Shown here: positions 24,806 through 33,908 of the stretch, one piece after another
Layout: each line of letters starts with the position of its first letter
Numbering within the stretch: the stretch's first letter is position 1
Assembly (NCBI GenBank): GCA_965214305.1
Contig: OZ243949.1
Span: forward strand, 2,666,001-2,730,000
Direction: 5' to 3'
Length of the DNA stretch: 64,000 nucleotides
Origin: Azophilus sp965214305
GTDB taxonomy: Bacteria; Pseudomonadota; Gammaproteobacteria; Pseudomonadales; Azotimanducaceae
Notes under the pieces: generated by a model
What the model saw: only the letters and a program-made list of their open reading frames with translations
Told to the model about the DNA's origin: nothing
Database searches by the model: none
Position numbers and translations under genes: made by a program

Positions 24806-25408
24806 ATGACCGAGGCACAACGGCACAACGAAAAAATGCAAGCCCAACAGGCCCTACACCGCAAGCGAGTGCAGGCCGCATCGGCCACGGAGCGAGGCTT
24901 GGTGCTCGTCTATACCGGCGCGGGCAAGGGCAAGTCGAGTTCCGCCTTCGGCGTTATCGCGCGGGCGCTTGGCTGGGGCCAAAAAGTCGGCGTGGTGCAA
25001 TTTATCAAGGGCAAGTGGAAAACCGGGGAACGCCAGTTCTTTGCGAAATTCGACGACCAACTGGACTGGCATACCATGGGCGAAGGCTTCACTTGGGATA
25101 CCCAAGACCTTGATCGGGACACCGCCACCGCCCAAGCCGCTTTCGCAAAAGCCTGCGAAATGCTGGAGAGCGGCGGATACGACTTGGTGGTTCTCGATGA
25201 GATCAATATCGCGTTGCGCTATGACTTTTTAGCGGAGGATGACGTTATCGAGGGCTTGCGGGGTCGTTCCCAACGCACCAGCGTGATCCTCACCGGGCGA
25301 GATGCGAAGCCGGGCATCTGCGACTACGCTGATCTCGTCAGCGAGATGCGTGCCATCAAGCACCCGTTCGACGCCGGCATCAAAGCCGTTCGCGGTATAG
25401 ATTTCTGA
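24806..25408 (+). CDS. cobO: Cob(I)yrinic acid a,c-diamide adenosyltransferase
   Basis: CobA/BtuR/CobO-type ATP:corrinoid adenosyltransferase that transfers the 5'-deoxyadenosyl group to Co(I) corrinoid, for salvage or synthesis of coenzyme B12. 200 residues: the P-loop variant YTGAGKGKSSSAFGV (from about residue 36), VGVVQFIKGKWKTGE, the corrinoid-pocket FTWDTQD, VVLDEINIALRYDFL, and ILTGRDAKP are all present. ATG 24806 follows CCGGAGA by seven bases. No cobalamin riboswitch is seen upstream. The B12 uptake operon lies 10 kb further on. Confidence 0.94.
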   Translation: MTEAQRHNEKMQAQQALHRKRVQAASATERGLVLVYTGAGKGKSSSAFGVIARALGWGQKVGVVQFIKGKWKTGERQFFAKFDDQLDWHTMGEGFTWDTQDLDRDTATAQAAFAKACEMLESGGYDLVVLDEINIALRYDFLAEDDVIEGLRGRSQRTSVILTGRDAKPGICDYADLVSEMRAIKHPFDAGIKAVRGIDF

Positions 25409-25467
25409 TTGCTTCGGCACTCGACCCCGTATTCTTCGCCAAAGGTGTCGCAAAGTGCCCGCTGAGT

Positions 25468-26736
25468 TCAGAGCCCCGAGGCATTGATTTCGCGAGTTGC
25501 CCGAAAATCGGGCCGCTGCCGGAGGCTCTCATCCGAGAAGGCCTCATCACGAAACAGCCTGGGATAGTAGTAGGCCCTGAGGGCCGCATGAAAACCGCGC
25601 ACTCGTTGTTCATAGGCCATTGAGTCAGCCATGCTCGTGCCTGCGATGACTTGCAGGGCGCGTGTTGCGAGTGCGGGCGGCGATAGCCAAGCGAGCCTGC
25701 CGGCAAGCCGGTCACGCCTGATACGTCCTTCGCGATAAGCGAGCGTTAGCGGTTCGGCCATCTGGTCGCCGACTTGCTGAAAGGCGTAATACCATTTCCA
25801 TTCGAATGGTTGGCTGACGTGCATGTACTGCGCCCACTCCGGATGGCGCTCAACGAACGCTGTCATCGTCGCGGACTTCGGCAAATCCCAGGCATCATTC
25901 ACCGCTTCCCTTTGAGTCAGCATGATTTCGCCGCCGTCGGGCAACGGCACGGCGGTTTCAACCGAACTCTGGATCGCGGCGGGAACCAGGACGGCAAGCG
26001 CCAGCCAGGCACCAATGAGCGCGGTCAGATTCACCGGGCTGCTCCAGCCGAAGCGCTCCACAAGCGCGCAAACGCCCCACCAGAAAACGATGTGCAAGCC
26101 CACAATCAGGCTTGCCAGCGCGAGCGTTGCAGCGCTCGTTCCAGCAAGCAAACCGCCCAGCCAGAGCGGCATAATCAGACAGAGCAGCAGTGCGCCAACC
26201 CGCAAGACCGCTCGTGCGAGCCAGGGGCTGCCCCGGCTCGCCGCCGTTGCGCTCAGGTGCTCATAGCGTCCAGCGGCGCGTTCCCTGGAACGCAGGTCGT
26301 GCAACAGGAGGATCAGCAGCAACGGAGCCAGGATGGTTGCGGCGAAGGCGAAGTCGAAACGGCCAATCAGAGCAAAGTCGGGATTTTCCGCGTCGCTTTC
26401 ATAGATCTGTCCTGTCAGGGCGAGCGCACGGATACGGTGTTTCCAAGGCAAGGTGTCGCGCTGACCGAGGGCTGCGAAAGCAAAATCCGACGGCGCGTCA
26501 TAGGTCAGGTGAAAGGTGTAATAGGCCGCGTCGCCCCAATCCCGGTAAAGTGCCTTAACCACTTCCCGTTCTTCGCGATCACTTTCGATCAATTCGTTCA
26601 GGACGCTGTGCTCTGTGGCGACCTCGCGCAAGCCAAGAAGCACTGCGGTGCCCGCGACAAGCACCGTGATTGCGAGCCACAGCAGCACCGCCCGGTCTTT
26701 CGCGAGAAACCGGAGTTCCCCTATCAGCGCGGTCAT
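25468..26736 (-). CDS. ABC transporter permease, DUF3526 type (second subunit)
   Basis: Membrane subunit of an ABC-2-like exporter, 422 residues from ATG 26736. Hydrophobic segments at about residues 17-37 (AVLLWLAITVLVAGTAVLLG), 130-150, 180-205, 215-240 and 250-275; a large soluble domain follows the first span, containing YYTFHLTYDAPSDFAF and LPWKHRIRALALTGQIYE, and another lies C-terminal (EWKWYYAFQQVGDQ). This architecture, in pairs with a similar permease, is that of DUF3526 exporters, often beside TonB receptors. The start overlaps the stop of the upstream permease (ATGA). Cargo unknown. Confidence 0.75.
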   Translation of the reverse strand: MTALIGELRFLAKDRAVLLWLAITVLVAGTAVLLGLREVATEHSVLNELIESDREEREVVKALYRDWGDAAYYTFHLTYDAPSDFAFAALGQRDTLPWKHRIRALALTGQIYESDAENPDFALIGRFDFAFAATILAPLLLILLLHDLRSRERAAGRYEHLSATAASRGSPWLARAVLRVGALLLCLIMPLWLGGLLAGTSAATLALASLIVGLHIVFWWGVCALVERFGWSSPVNLTALIGAWLALAVLVPAAIQSSVETAVPLPDGGEIMLTQREAVNDAWDLPKSATMTAFVERHPEWAQYMHVSQPFEWKWYYAFQQVGDQMAEPLTLAYREGRIRRDRLAGRLAWLSPPALATRALQVIAGTSMADSMAYEQRVRGFHAALRAYYYPRLFRDEAFSDESLRQRPDFRATREINASGL

Positions 26737-28169
26737 GGCCGCATCTTCCGTGCGGCAAGAATGCCGCCAATCGTCAGCAACAGGAGCCAAATCGACAGCA
26801 TGGTGATCGACGTATCGGCGCGGGCGAAGCGGTCGCTGGCAGCGGCGGGTTGAAAAGAAAATTCATCGAGTACCCGCCAATTTTCGGCCGATACGCGAGC
26901 GCGTTTTTCGGCTTTGGCATCAATGCTGCGGTTGATGTCATCACTATAGGCGAGTTGCTCGGCGTGAACGCGATTGAGCCCCTGCACGAAACCGAAGCGC
27001 ACGGCCTCCGCTTCGCGCAGGAAACGATGGTGGGTTGCAAGGTCGGTTCCCGCGAGGGTGCGCGAGCCTGTCGATACCGCAACGACCGGCGATAGCCAGC
27101 CAAAGGATGCGGCGAACCCGGCCTGCCCCGCTTCGAGCGCCATGCGCTGTTCGGCATGCCTATTCATCACCTCCGTCAAATCCGCCTCCGCGGCCTGTGC
27201 GACGATGCCTCGGAAATTGACCGGCAAGTCTTCCAGGCGCCGCCGATCGTATTGCGCCAGCAGGTTCGCCTGAAGCTGCCGAAACGCCGGCGCGCCGGCA
27301 TCGTGGCCGTCGCCGATTTCGCGCAGCTCGGCCTGCATGTTGAAATCGGTCTCAAGCTTACTTGGCACGGCAATGGCGCTAGTCGCGACTTCGACCGCAA
27401 TGCGCGGGATGACCAAAGCACTCATCAACCAGAACAGGGCAAGTATGCCGAGGGCGAGACCGCGAGCTCGCACCCAGGTCGATACAACCAGGATGAGACT
27501 GCACCAGACGAGCATATAGAGCGCGTAGAGACCCATTAGGCCCGCGCTAGCGAGCGGCGCCGCACCCTGCCCAATGGCGACCGCGCACAGGATGGCAAGC
27601 GGCAGCAACAGCAGCAGGGACAGGCCCGCAAGGGCAAGCCACTTGGCCGCGTAGAGTTGCATGCCCGTCACGCCCTGCGCGAGCAGCGGTGCCAACGTGT
27701 GCTCCTCGCGCTCGCGAAGGATCAAGCCATGACCGATGGCAATCAGCAGCAAGGGTAGCAACAACTGATAGACAAGGGCGGTCGTCAAATCCTCAAATCC
27801 GCCGAGCTCGGCGCTCGCCCTCGCATCGGCGAACATGGCCGTGTTTTGCCGGTGGCCTTCAAGAAACATCGACTGCCCGGTGACCGAGTCCACACCGGGG
27901 TCGATCAGCGACAGGGGCGGGGGGACGCGGAATACATAATGCCCGTAATGCACCATGCGATGCGGGTGGCGATCGGGCTGCGACAGAAAGTACCCTTCAG
28001 CAACGGCCTGCTGATGCGTGCGCTCATGATGCTCCTTGCTCATCCTGAGTGCCGTGACAACGCTCGTCGCGGCCAGCAACAGCGCCAGGATCAGCAATGC
28101 ACCCAACGCGAGCCTTGACCTCAACCACAGCCGCCATTCCGCCCGGGCGATGGTCAATAGCCGGCTCAT
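26733..28169 (-). CDS. ABC transporter permease, DUF3526 type (first subunit)
   Basis: 478 residues. Begins LLTIARAEWRLWLRSRL and a first membrane span (ALLILALLLAATSVVTAL), then a long soluble domain with SQPDRHPHRMVHYGHYVF and PPPLSLIDPGVDSVTGQS, then a bundle of spans from about residue 130 (LVYQLLLPLLLIAIGHG ... REREEHTLAPLLAQGVTG) and a last one at the C-terminus (MLSIWLLLLTIGGILAA). Member of the ABC-2/DUF3526 group. Overlaps the ATPase gene upstream and the partner permease downstream, so all three are translationally coupled. Confidence 0.77.
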   Translation of the reverse strand: MSRLLTIARAEWRLWLRSRLALGALLILALLLAATSVVTALRMSKEHHERTHQQAVAEGYFLSQPDRHPHRMVHYGHYVFRVPPPLSLIDPGVDSVTGQSMFLEGHRQNTAMFADARASAELGGFEDLTTALVYQLLLPLLLIAIGHGLILREREEHTLAPLLAQGVTGMQLYAAKWLALAGLSLLLLLPLAILCAVAIGQGAAPLASAGLMGLYALYMLVWCSLILVVSTWVRARGLALGILALFWLMSALVIPRIAVEVATSAIAVPSKLETDFNMQAELREIGDGHDAGAPAFRQLQANLLAQYDRRRLEDLPVNFRGIVAQAAEADLTEVMNRHAEQRMALEAGQAGFAASFGWLSPVVAVSTGSRTLAGTDLATHHRFLREAEAVRFGFVQGLNRVHAEQLAYSDDINRSIDAKAEKRARVSAENWRVLDEFSFQPAAASDRFARADTSITMLSIWLLLLTIGGILAARKMRP

Positions 28170-28897
28170 GAGACGGCTGCCTGTGTGGCGAAGGCGGCAT
28201 GCACCGCCTCGGTGTCGATACGGTCCGATCCTGATGGTCGGTCAAAGGCACCGACGAGCTCGCCCCTGTGCAGCAGGTGGATGCGGTCGGCGACATGGCA
28301 GGCGCCGTACACATCGTGGGTCACCAGCAAAATGGTTCGCCCGCCTTCGGCCAGGTCCCGCACCAGCCGATTGAACTCGTCGATCGCCGCGGGGTCGAGG
28401 CCGGAGGTCGGCTCGTCGAGCAGTAAAATAGGGGCTTCTCTTAGGATGGCCATGGCAATCGCCACTTTTTGGCGCATGCCTTTCGAGTAGGTCTGCATAC
28501 GCCTTGCGCGGGCTTCGGCCTGCAAAGCCACCCGGTCCAGGGCGGCATCGAGTGCCTGCCGGTGCCTATCCGTCTTGGCGAGAAACAGAAAATAGCGCAG
28601 ATTCTCATAGGCATTCAGGTGGCCGTACAAGGTGGCCGCCTCGGGCAGGTAGGCGATTGCTCGCCGTGTACGGCTGAGGCTGTCGCGCACATCCCGCCCC
28701 TGAACCCGCGCGCTTCCGGAAACGGGATCGAGGAAGCCGAGAAAGGTGAGCAAGGTGGTTGACTTGCCGGCGCCGTTGCCGCCGAGCAAGGCATGCACTT
28801 CGCCTTGTTCTATTTGGAAAGAGACGTTCTTCAGTACTTGCTGGCCAGAGCGTTTCACGCTGAGCGCCTTGGCTGAGAGCATGGTGGTCATGGGCAT
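28166..28897 (-). CDS. ABC transporter ATP-binding protein (exporter)
   Basis: 243-residue ATPase of the DUF3526 exporter. Walker A GGNGAGKSTT (about residues 39-48), Q-loop region AIAYLPEAATLYGHL, signature TYSKGMRQKVAIA (degenerate LSGGQ, as in CcmA/NatA-type exporters), Walker B ILLLDEPTSGLDPAA and switch His in LLVTHDVYGA. A start at the third codon (ATG 28891) is also possible. Gene order ATPase-permease-permease; the cluster lies downstream of, and on the same strand as, a siderophore-type TonB receptor, which suggests but does not prove a role in metallophore or related traffic. Confidence 0.88.
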   Translation of the reverse strand: MPMTTMLSAKALSVKRSGQQVLKNVSFQIEQGEVHALLGGNGAGKSTTLLTFLGFLDPVSGSARVQGRDVRDSLSRTRRAIAYLPEAATLYGHLNAYENLRYFLFLAKTDRHRQALDAALDRVALQAEARARRMQTYSKGMRQKVAIAMAILREAPILLLDEPTSGLDPAAIDEFNRLVRDLAEGGRTILLVTHDVYGACHVADRIHLLHRGELVGAFDRPSGSDRIDTEAVHAAFATQAAVS

Positions 28898-28903
28898 TTC
28901 CGA

Positions 28904-28984
28904 TTAAAGCGCGACCAGGATAACCAGGCCGCGCAGAACATCGATCGACGCGCTCCGCGCTGCTGACGGACTATCGTTGGTCAT
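28904..28984 (-). pseudogene. 26-codon stub of a DUF1624-like membrane acyltransferase
   Basis: ATG 28984 opens MTNDSPSAARSASIDVLRG followed by LVILVAL and a stop. The SIDVLRGLVIL pattern is the typical first transmembrane helix of DUF1624 / heparan-alpha-glucosaminide-acetyltransferase-like proteins, which are about 370 residues long. Nothing further of the family follows, so this is a truncated start or a fortuitous leader before the ABC operon. Confidence 0.35.
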
Positions 28985-29005
28985 GGTTTGGGGGTCGAGG
29001 AGCAT

Positions 29006-29035
29006 CCGGGGCGCAGCCCCGTGGCCGCGCCCCGG
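29006..29035 (-). terminator. Possible terminator hairpin after the TonB receptor
   Basis: CCGGGGCGC (29006-29014) and GCGCCCCGG (29027-29035) form a 9-bp perfect GC stem with a 12-base loop, just after the receptor stop on the minus strand. There is no clear T tract, so intrinsic termination is uncertain. Confidence 0.4.
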
Positions 29036-29046
29036 ACTGGGTTGGG

Positions 29047-31245
29047 CTAGAACGACGATGACACCGTCACGCGGTAGCGGCGCGGCGCGCCGGGCTCGAC
29101 CCAAACATCCGCATAGGAATTGGTGTAGTGCGTCTCGTCAAAGGCGTTATCCAAGTCAAAGCGAATGGCGAATCGCTCCGTGGGCGCGATCTGGCCAAAG
29201 AACCTTGCGGTGGTGTAGCTGGGCAGGTTGAAGTCAAAGGCCGTGAACCCCTGTCGCTTGTCCGTGTGCTGAAGGCCGGCCCCCACCTGAGCGGGCATGC
29301 CGCCCACCTCAAAGCTCTGGCTGACCTGTAGGTTCACTTGGTGCTTTGGCGAGTTGATGAGCGGGTCGCCCTTCTCGATGCGCGCCCCCCAGTCAGCTTC
29401 GAGATTGCTGTTGGTGAATTCGGCGTCGGTGTAGGCGTAGGAAAGCCACAGGTTGAAGCCGGTCGCGAAGGCGAGGTCCGCGTCAACCTCAAATCCGCGG
29501 CTGCGCGCTTTGCCGGCGGCTCGGGAAAACCACCCGACCGCGACGGCCTCCGGCCGGTCGTCGTTCACCAGAAAGTTGCTTTGATCCACTTGGAACAGCG
29601 ACAGCGTGACCGAGCCTGAGACCCTTGCCGACAACTGCGCCGCATCCAGCTTCAGCCCAATCTCCGCGGACTCCGTGATGTTCGGAGCAAACTGGTCGCC
29701 CTGATAGTCGGAACCTGCTTGCTGGCGAAAGCCTTCGCCATAGGCAGCGTAGAGGCTTACATTCTCGTTGACCGAGTAAACCGCGCCGAACTGCGGCGAG
29801 ACCCGGGTATCCGATGTGGTGGTGGTGGTCGCCGGAACCGCGCGCAGGTTGGTCAGGTCCTGCTCAAAGTCATCCCAGCGCAGGCCGAGGCGAATTTGCA
29901 GCCGGTCGGTGAGATCGATCTGGTCCTGCAGGTAGAAGCCGAAACCTTTCAAGTCCTCGTCCCGGTTGGTGTTTGGCCCAGGCACCGGTTGCGGAGACTG
30001 GCCATAGACCGGGTTGAACGCGTCCAGGAAGAGATAGGCCGCCGGATCGAGAGTGTCGATGTTCGTGTCCGCCGGAAACCAACCTGGCCGGTAACGCTGG
30101 ATGAACCAGTTGAGCTCGAAGCGGTCATAGTCCGCGCCCATGATCAGCCGGTGGCGCAGCGAGCCGGTGTTGAACTCGCCGGCAACCTCGGCGCGGGCCA
30201 CGAAGTAGTCCGACTCGAACTCCCGGTAGCGGAAGAACCGGGACAGGGTTCGGCCATCCAGGAAGTAGGTCTGGCGCCCTCCGAAGTTGGTTTCGGAGGC
30301 GCTGCCCTCAAAGGAGGTGTCCCGGTACCCAAGACCGGCGAGCAGGCTCCAGTTGTCGGAGAAGTTGTGCTGGGCTTCCAGCTGATGGCCGAGCACCTCG
30401 GTCTCAATGGGCCCGTCACCCGGCTCGCCGACAAAGGTTGTGCGCGGCGTGAAGCCGTGGGTTTCCGAATAGGCGACGCCCCGGTCAAAGGGAATCTCCT
30501 GCTCCGTGTACTCCAGCTCGTAGGTCAGGCTGGTGGTCTCGGCGACATCCCAGGTGAACGACGGATAGAAACCCAGGCGTTCGGTCTCAACCGTATCCCG
30601 GAAGCTCTCCGCATCCTCCCAGAACCCGACGAGGCGCAGCCCCAACTGGTCGCCCGCGCCCGCCGTGGTTTGGACATCGCCTTCGAGGCGTATTTGATTC
30701 CAGCGCCCATAGGTGGCGCGAAAGTCCCCCGCCGTCCCAAACTGCGGCCGTTTGGTAATCAAATTGACTGTGCCGCCAGGCTCGCCACGCCCGAACAGCG
30801 CTGAGCGCGGCCCTTTGAGCACTTCCACGGACTCAATGCCCGCCAAGTCCCGGGGGCCGGCGAAACCGCGGCCCGCGTTAAATCCGTTGACCAGAAATCC
30901 GCTCGGCAAGTTGATGTCGCCCGCGAAGCCGCGAACCGAAAAGGCGTTCCACAGACCACCGAAGTTATTCTGGCGTGCCACGGATGCTGATAAGTCCAAG
31001 GCCTCATTGAGGTTGATCGCGCCAACCTCGCGAAGTAAGTCTTCCGTGATCACCTGATCCGCCGACGGTTTTTCAAGATTGTCAAAATTTCCTTGATAAG
31101 CGCGGCGCTCGCCAATAACGAAAATCTCCTCGACGACTTGCCCGTCCTCAGTTGTCTGTGTTGTTTGCGCGACAATAGGCAGCGCCTGGGAAAAAGTGAG
31201 TGCGGCGGCCACGAGCGCCACCGGCTTGGGTCTGTATTTGATCAT
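29047..31245 (-). CDS. TonB-dependent siderophore receptor
   Basis: 732-residue outer-membrane receptor. Signal peptide to about residue 26 (ALTFSQALPIVAQ), TonB-box-like segment VEEIFVIGER, plug domain with LLREVGAINLNEALDL, NAFSVRGFAGD and VEVLKGPRSALFGRGEPGG followed by VNLITKRP (the siderophore-receptor subclass), then a beta barrel ending in YRVTVSSSF with terminal Phe. Region RGFEVDADLAF and SPKHQVNLQ are typical strand motifs. No clear Fur box is visible in the roughly 90 bases upstream. The ligand is unknown; class resembles FhuA/FpvA-type hydroxamate or mixed siderophore receptors. Confidence 0.88.
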   Translation of the reverse strand: MIKYRPKPVALVAAALTFSQALPIVAQTTQTTEDGQVVEEIFVIGERRAYQGNFDNLEKPSADQVITEDLLREVGAINLNEALDLSASVARQNNFGGLWNAFSVRGFAGDINLPSGFLVNGFNAGRGFAGPRDLAGIESVEVLKGPRSALFGRGEPGGTVNLITKRPQFGTAGDFRATYGRWNQIRLEGDVQTTAGAGDQLGLRLVGFWEDAESFRDTVETERLGFYPSFTWDVAETTSLTYELEYTEQEIPFDRGVAYSETHGFTPRTTFVGEPGDGPIETEVLGHQLEAQHNFSDNWSLLAGLGYRDTSFEGSASETNFGGRQTYFLDGRTLSRFFRYREFESDYFVARAEVAGEFNTGSLRHRLIMGADYDRFELNWFIQRYRPGWFPADTNIDTLDPAAYLFLDAFNPVYGQSPQPVPGPNTNRDEDLKGFGFYLQDQIDLTDRLQIRLGLRWDDFEQDLTNLRAVPATTTTTSDTRVSPQFGAVYSVNENVSLYAAYGEGFRQQAGSDYQGDQFAPNITESAEIGLKLDAAQLSARVSGSVTLSLFQVDQSNFLVNDDRPEAVAVGWFSRAAGKARSRGFEVDADLAFATGFNLWLSYAYTDAEFTNSNLEADWGARIEKGDPLINSPKHQVNLQVSQSFEVGGMPAQVGAGLQHTDKRQGFTAFDFNLPSYTTARFFGQIAPTERFAIRFDLDNAFDETHYTNSYADVWVEPGAPRRYRVTVSSSF

Positions 31246-31337
31246 GGTCTTTTATCCATTCACCATTGAAATACGGCGTAAGACCGCAACGCATAAATAT
31301 GCAGACGGCCCTCACAAGGCAAGGAAATCAGAGGGTT

Positions 31338-31634
31338 TTAGGTTAAAGGCGGACCCGTTGGCGGAGGCCTGGTCGAGCGCGGGCGATTGAGCGGCGCTTG
31401 TCTTTCGGCCCAGAGCGTTGCGGAGACCGAGGCTGCAAACGGTGGTGCTGCAAGCGTTGCGGTCGCGATGCAGCCTGCCTGCTCATCATTCAGCATCGCG
31501 CAGCATTCAACACCGTTGTGCAGATGCTGTTCTGCATCGCATTCAGTCGCATGCGCAACGGAAAATAGCTGCCCGGCAAGGAATGCCGCTATCCCGATCT
31601 TAAGCATCCGGCCGCGCTGAGTGGTTCGTGTCAT
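31338..31634 (-). CDS. Small exported Cys/His-containing protein near the TonB receptor
   Basis: About 98 residues from ATG 31634. Signal peptide LKIGIAAFLAGQLFSVAHA followed by a mature part TECDAEQHLHNGVECCAM with four Cys and two or three His in the first 40 residues, suggesting metal or haem binding, and a Pro-rich end RPPPTGPPLT. Tails of the R-x-P-P type occur in small proteins next to TonB receptors for metals (DUF2946-like), but I cannot assign a family firmly. It sits upstream of the receptor (same strand, 90 bases) and downstream of katG. Confidence 0.5.
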   Translation of the reverse strand: MTRTTQRGRMLKIGIAAFLAGQLFSVAHATECDAEQHLHNGVECCAMLNDEQAGCIATATLAAPPFAASVSATLWAERQAPLNRPRSTRPPPTGPPLT

Positions 31635-31703
31635 CCCATTATTTTGAATGCATTGGCTCCGATAAAGCAATCGCCCGCGTTGCGTCCGCTTGAAGTAGTG
31701 CGC

Positions 31704-33908
31704 CTAGCTCAGATCAAAGCGATCAAGGTTCATCACCTTGTGCCACGCCGCCACAAAGTCCTGCACGAACCTCTGCTGTGCATCGTTACAGGCATAGACT
31801 TCGGCGAGCGCACGCAATTGCGAGTTTGAACCAAACACCAGATCAGCCGCCGTGGCGGTCCACTTGACCGCGCCGCTGCCGTTGCGGCCTTCGAACACCG
31901 ATGTGTCGGCGGACGATTTCTGCCAGCTTGTGTTCATGTCCAAAAGGTTGACGAAGAAATCGTTGCTGAGCACTCCCGTTCGCTCGGTGAGCACGCCGTG
32001 CTTCGACCCGCCGTGGTTCGCGCCAAGAACGCGCAAGCCGCCGACGAGCAACGTCATTTCAGGCGCGGTCAGCGTCAGCAACTGCGCTCGATCAACGAGC
32101 AACTCCGCCGCTGGCCGCTGATGGTTCTCGTGGATGTAGTTACGAAAACCATCCGCGGTGATCTCGAGATGGGCAACGGAGTCCACTTCGGTCCAAGCTT
32201 GGCTGGCGTCCGTTCGACCGGGCACGAAGGGAACCGCGATCGCATGACCAGCATGCCGCGCAGCGGCCTCGACCGCCGCGCAGCCACCCAATACGATCAG
32301 ATCCGCGAGCGAGACGCGCTTGTTGCCGGACTGGGCGTTGTTGAAGCCTGATTGCACCTGCTCCAGAACGGCAAGAACCTTGGCAAGCTCCGCGGGCTGA
32401 TTCACTTGCCAATCCTTCATGGGATCAAGACGAATGCGTGCGCCATTAGCACCACCGCGCTTGTCCGAGCCGCGGAAAGATGAGGCCGAGGCCCAGGCTG
32501 TGGTGACCAATTGCGAGATGGAAAGGCCTGATTGAAGCAGGCTGGCCTGCAAGCGAGCGATATCCGCATCGTCAACAAGGTCGTGATCGACCGCCGGAAC
32601 GGGATCCTGCCAGATCAAGGGCTCCCGCGGCACCAGCTTGCCGACATAACGGCTGCTCGGCCCCATGTCGCGGTGTGTGAGCTTGTACCAAGCCTTTGCG
32701 AAGGCCTCGTCAAGCTCGGCCGGGTTCTCCAGGAAACGCCGGGCGATTGGCTCATAAATTGGGTCCATGCGCAGCGCCATGTCCGCCGTGGTCATCATGG
32801 GGGCATGGCGCATTTCACCGTTCTGCGCATCAGGGACGGTGCCCGCCGCCTCGGGGTTTTTGGGCCGCCATTGATAGGCGCCACCCGGCCCCGTCGTCAC
32901 CTCCCAGTCGTACTTGAAAAGAACTTCCAAGTAGTTGTTGTCCCAAGTGATGGGGGTTTCAGTCCAAGCGCCCTCAATGCCGCTTGTGATTGCGTCCGTG
33001 CCCTTGCCCGAGCCAAAGCTGTTCTTCCAGCCAAAGCCCTGCTCCTCAAGGCTCGCGCCTTCGGGCTCCGGGCCAACAAACTCATCCGCATCGGCGGCGC
33101 CGTGGGCTTTGCCGAAGGCATGTCCACCAGCGATGAGAGCGACGGTTTCTTCGTCGTCCATGGCCATGCGGCCAAAGGTCTCGCGAATGTCGCGACCGGA
33201 GGCGACCGGGTCAGGTTTGGCATTGGGGCCCTGGGGGTTCACATAGATCAAGCCCATTTGCACCGCGCCCAGAGGCGTCTCCAAAACCCGCTCCCCAGTA
33301 TAGCGCTCGTCGCCGAGCCATTCGGTTTCCTGACCCCAGTAGATGTCCTCCTCGGGCTCCCAGACATCTTCGCGGCCACCAGCGAATCCGTAAGTCTTGA
33401 AGCCCATGGACTCCAAGGCGACATTGCCCGCCAGAATCATGAGATCCGCCCAAGAGAGCTTGCGGCCATACTTTTGCTTGATTGGCCAGAGCAAGCGGCG
33501 CGCCTTGTCCAGGTTGCCGTTGTCGGGCCAACTGTTCAGTGGCGCGAAGCGCTGCGTTCCCGAGGCGCCGCCACCGCGGCCATCGGCCACGCGATAGGTT
33601 CCGGCGCTGTGCCATGCCATGCGTATGAACAGCGGGCCGTAGTGTCCGTAATCGGCCGGCCACCAGTCCTTCGAGTCGGTCATGACTTTGTGCAGGTCTT
33701 CGATCACAGCGTCAAGGTCGAGGGTCTTGAATTCTTCAGCGTAGTTGAAGCCTTCTTCAAAAGGGCCGGACAAGGCGGAATTCTGATGCAAAGCTCTCAA
33801 ATTGAGTTGCTTCGGCCACCAACGCTGGTTTGCCGTACTGCCAGCCATTCGCGGGCCGGTGCCTTCATGCATCACCGGGCACTTGGTTGCATCACGTTGT
33901 TGAGTCAT
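31704..33908 (-). CDS. katG: Catalase-peroxidase, cytosolic KatG
   Basis: Second catalase-peroxidase. From ATG 33908 it has 734 residues and starts MTQQRDATKCPVMHEG, the typical cytosolic KatG N-terminus with no signal peptide; an in-frame start at 33962 would add 18 unconserved residues. Catalytic distal Arg/Trp/His in RMAWHSAG, Tyr in LIYVNPQGP, Met in GRMAMDDEE (the Met-Tyr-Trp adduct) and proximal His in GGHAFGKAHG are present. It is about as distant from the exported copy at 13982 as different KatG subfamilies are, so it is not a recent duplicate. It ends downstream in FDLS, 33 bases before the small exported protein region. Confidence 0.93.
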   Translation of the reverse strand: MTQQRDATKCPVMHEGTGPRMAGSTANQRWWPKQLNLRALHQNSALSGPFEEGFNYAEEFKTLDLDAVIEDLHKVMTDSKDWWPADYGHYGPLFIRMAWHSAGTYRVADGRGGGASGTQRFAPLNSWPDNGNLDKARRLLWPIKQKYGRKLSWADLMILAGNVALESMGFKTYGFAGGREDVWEPEEDIYWGQETEWLGDERYTGERVLETPLGAVQMGLIYVNPQGPNAKPDPVASGRDIRETFGRMAMDDEETVALIAGGHAFGKAHGAADADEFVGPEPEGASLEEQGFGWKNSFGSGKGTDAITSGIEGAWTETPITWDNNYLEVLFKYDWEVTTGPGGAYQWRPKNPEAAGTVPDAQNGEMRHAPMMTTADMALRMDPIYEPIARRFLENPAELDEAFAKAWYKLTHRDMGPSSRYVGKLVPREPLIWQDPVPAVDHDLVDDADIARLQASLLQSGLSISQLVTTAWASASSFRGSDKRGGANGARIRLDPMKDWQVNQPAELAKVLAVLEQVQSGFNNAQSGNKRVSLADLIVLGGCAAVEAAARHAGHAIAVPFVPGRTDASQAWTEVDSVAHLEITADGFRNYIHENHQRPAAELLVDRAQLLTLTAPEMTLLVGGLRVLGANHGGSKHGVLTERTGVLSNDFFVNLLDMNTSWQKSSADTSVFEGRNGSGAVKWTATAADLVFGSNSQLRALAEVYACNDAQQRFVQDFVAAWHKVMNLDRFDLS

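Noticed and set aside
25774..26853. 359-codon plus-strand frame opposite the ABC permease
   Set aside because: Shadow; the minus strand gives spans and the overlapping operon logic.
31246..31337. Fur box upstream of the siderophore receptor
   Set aside because: No run near the GATAATGATAATCATTATC consensus was found by eye.
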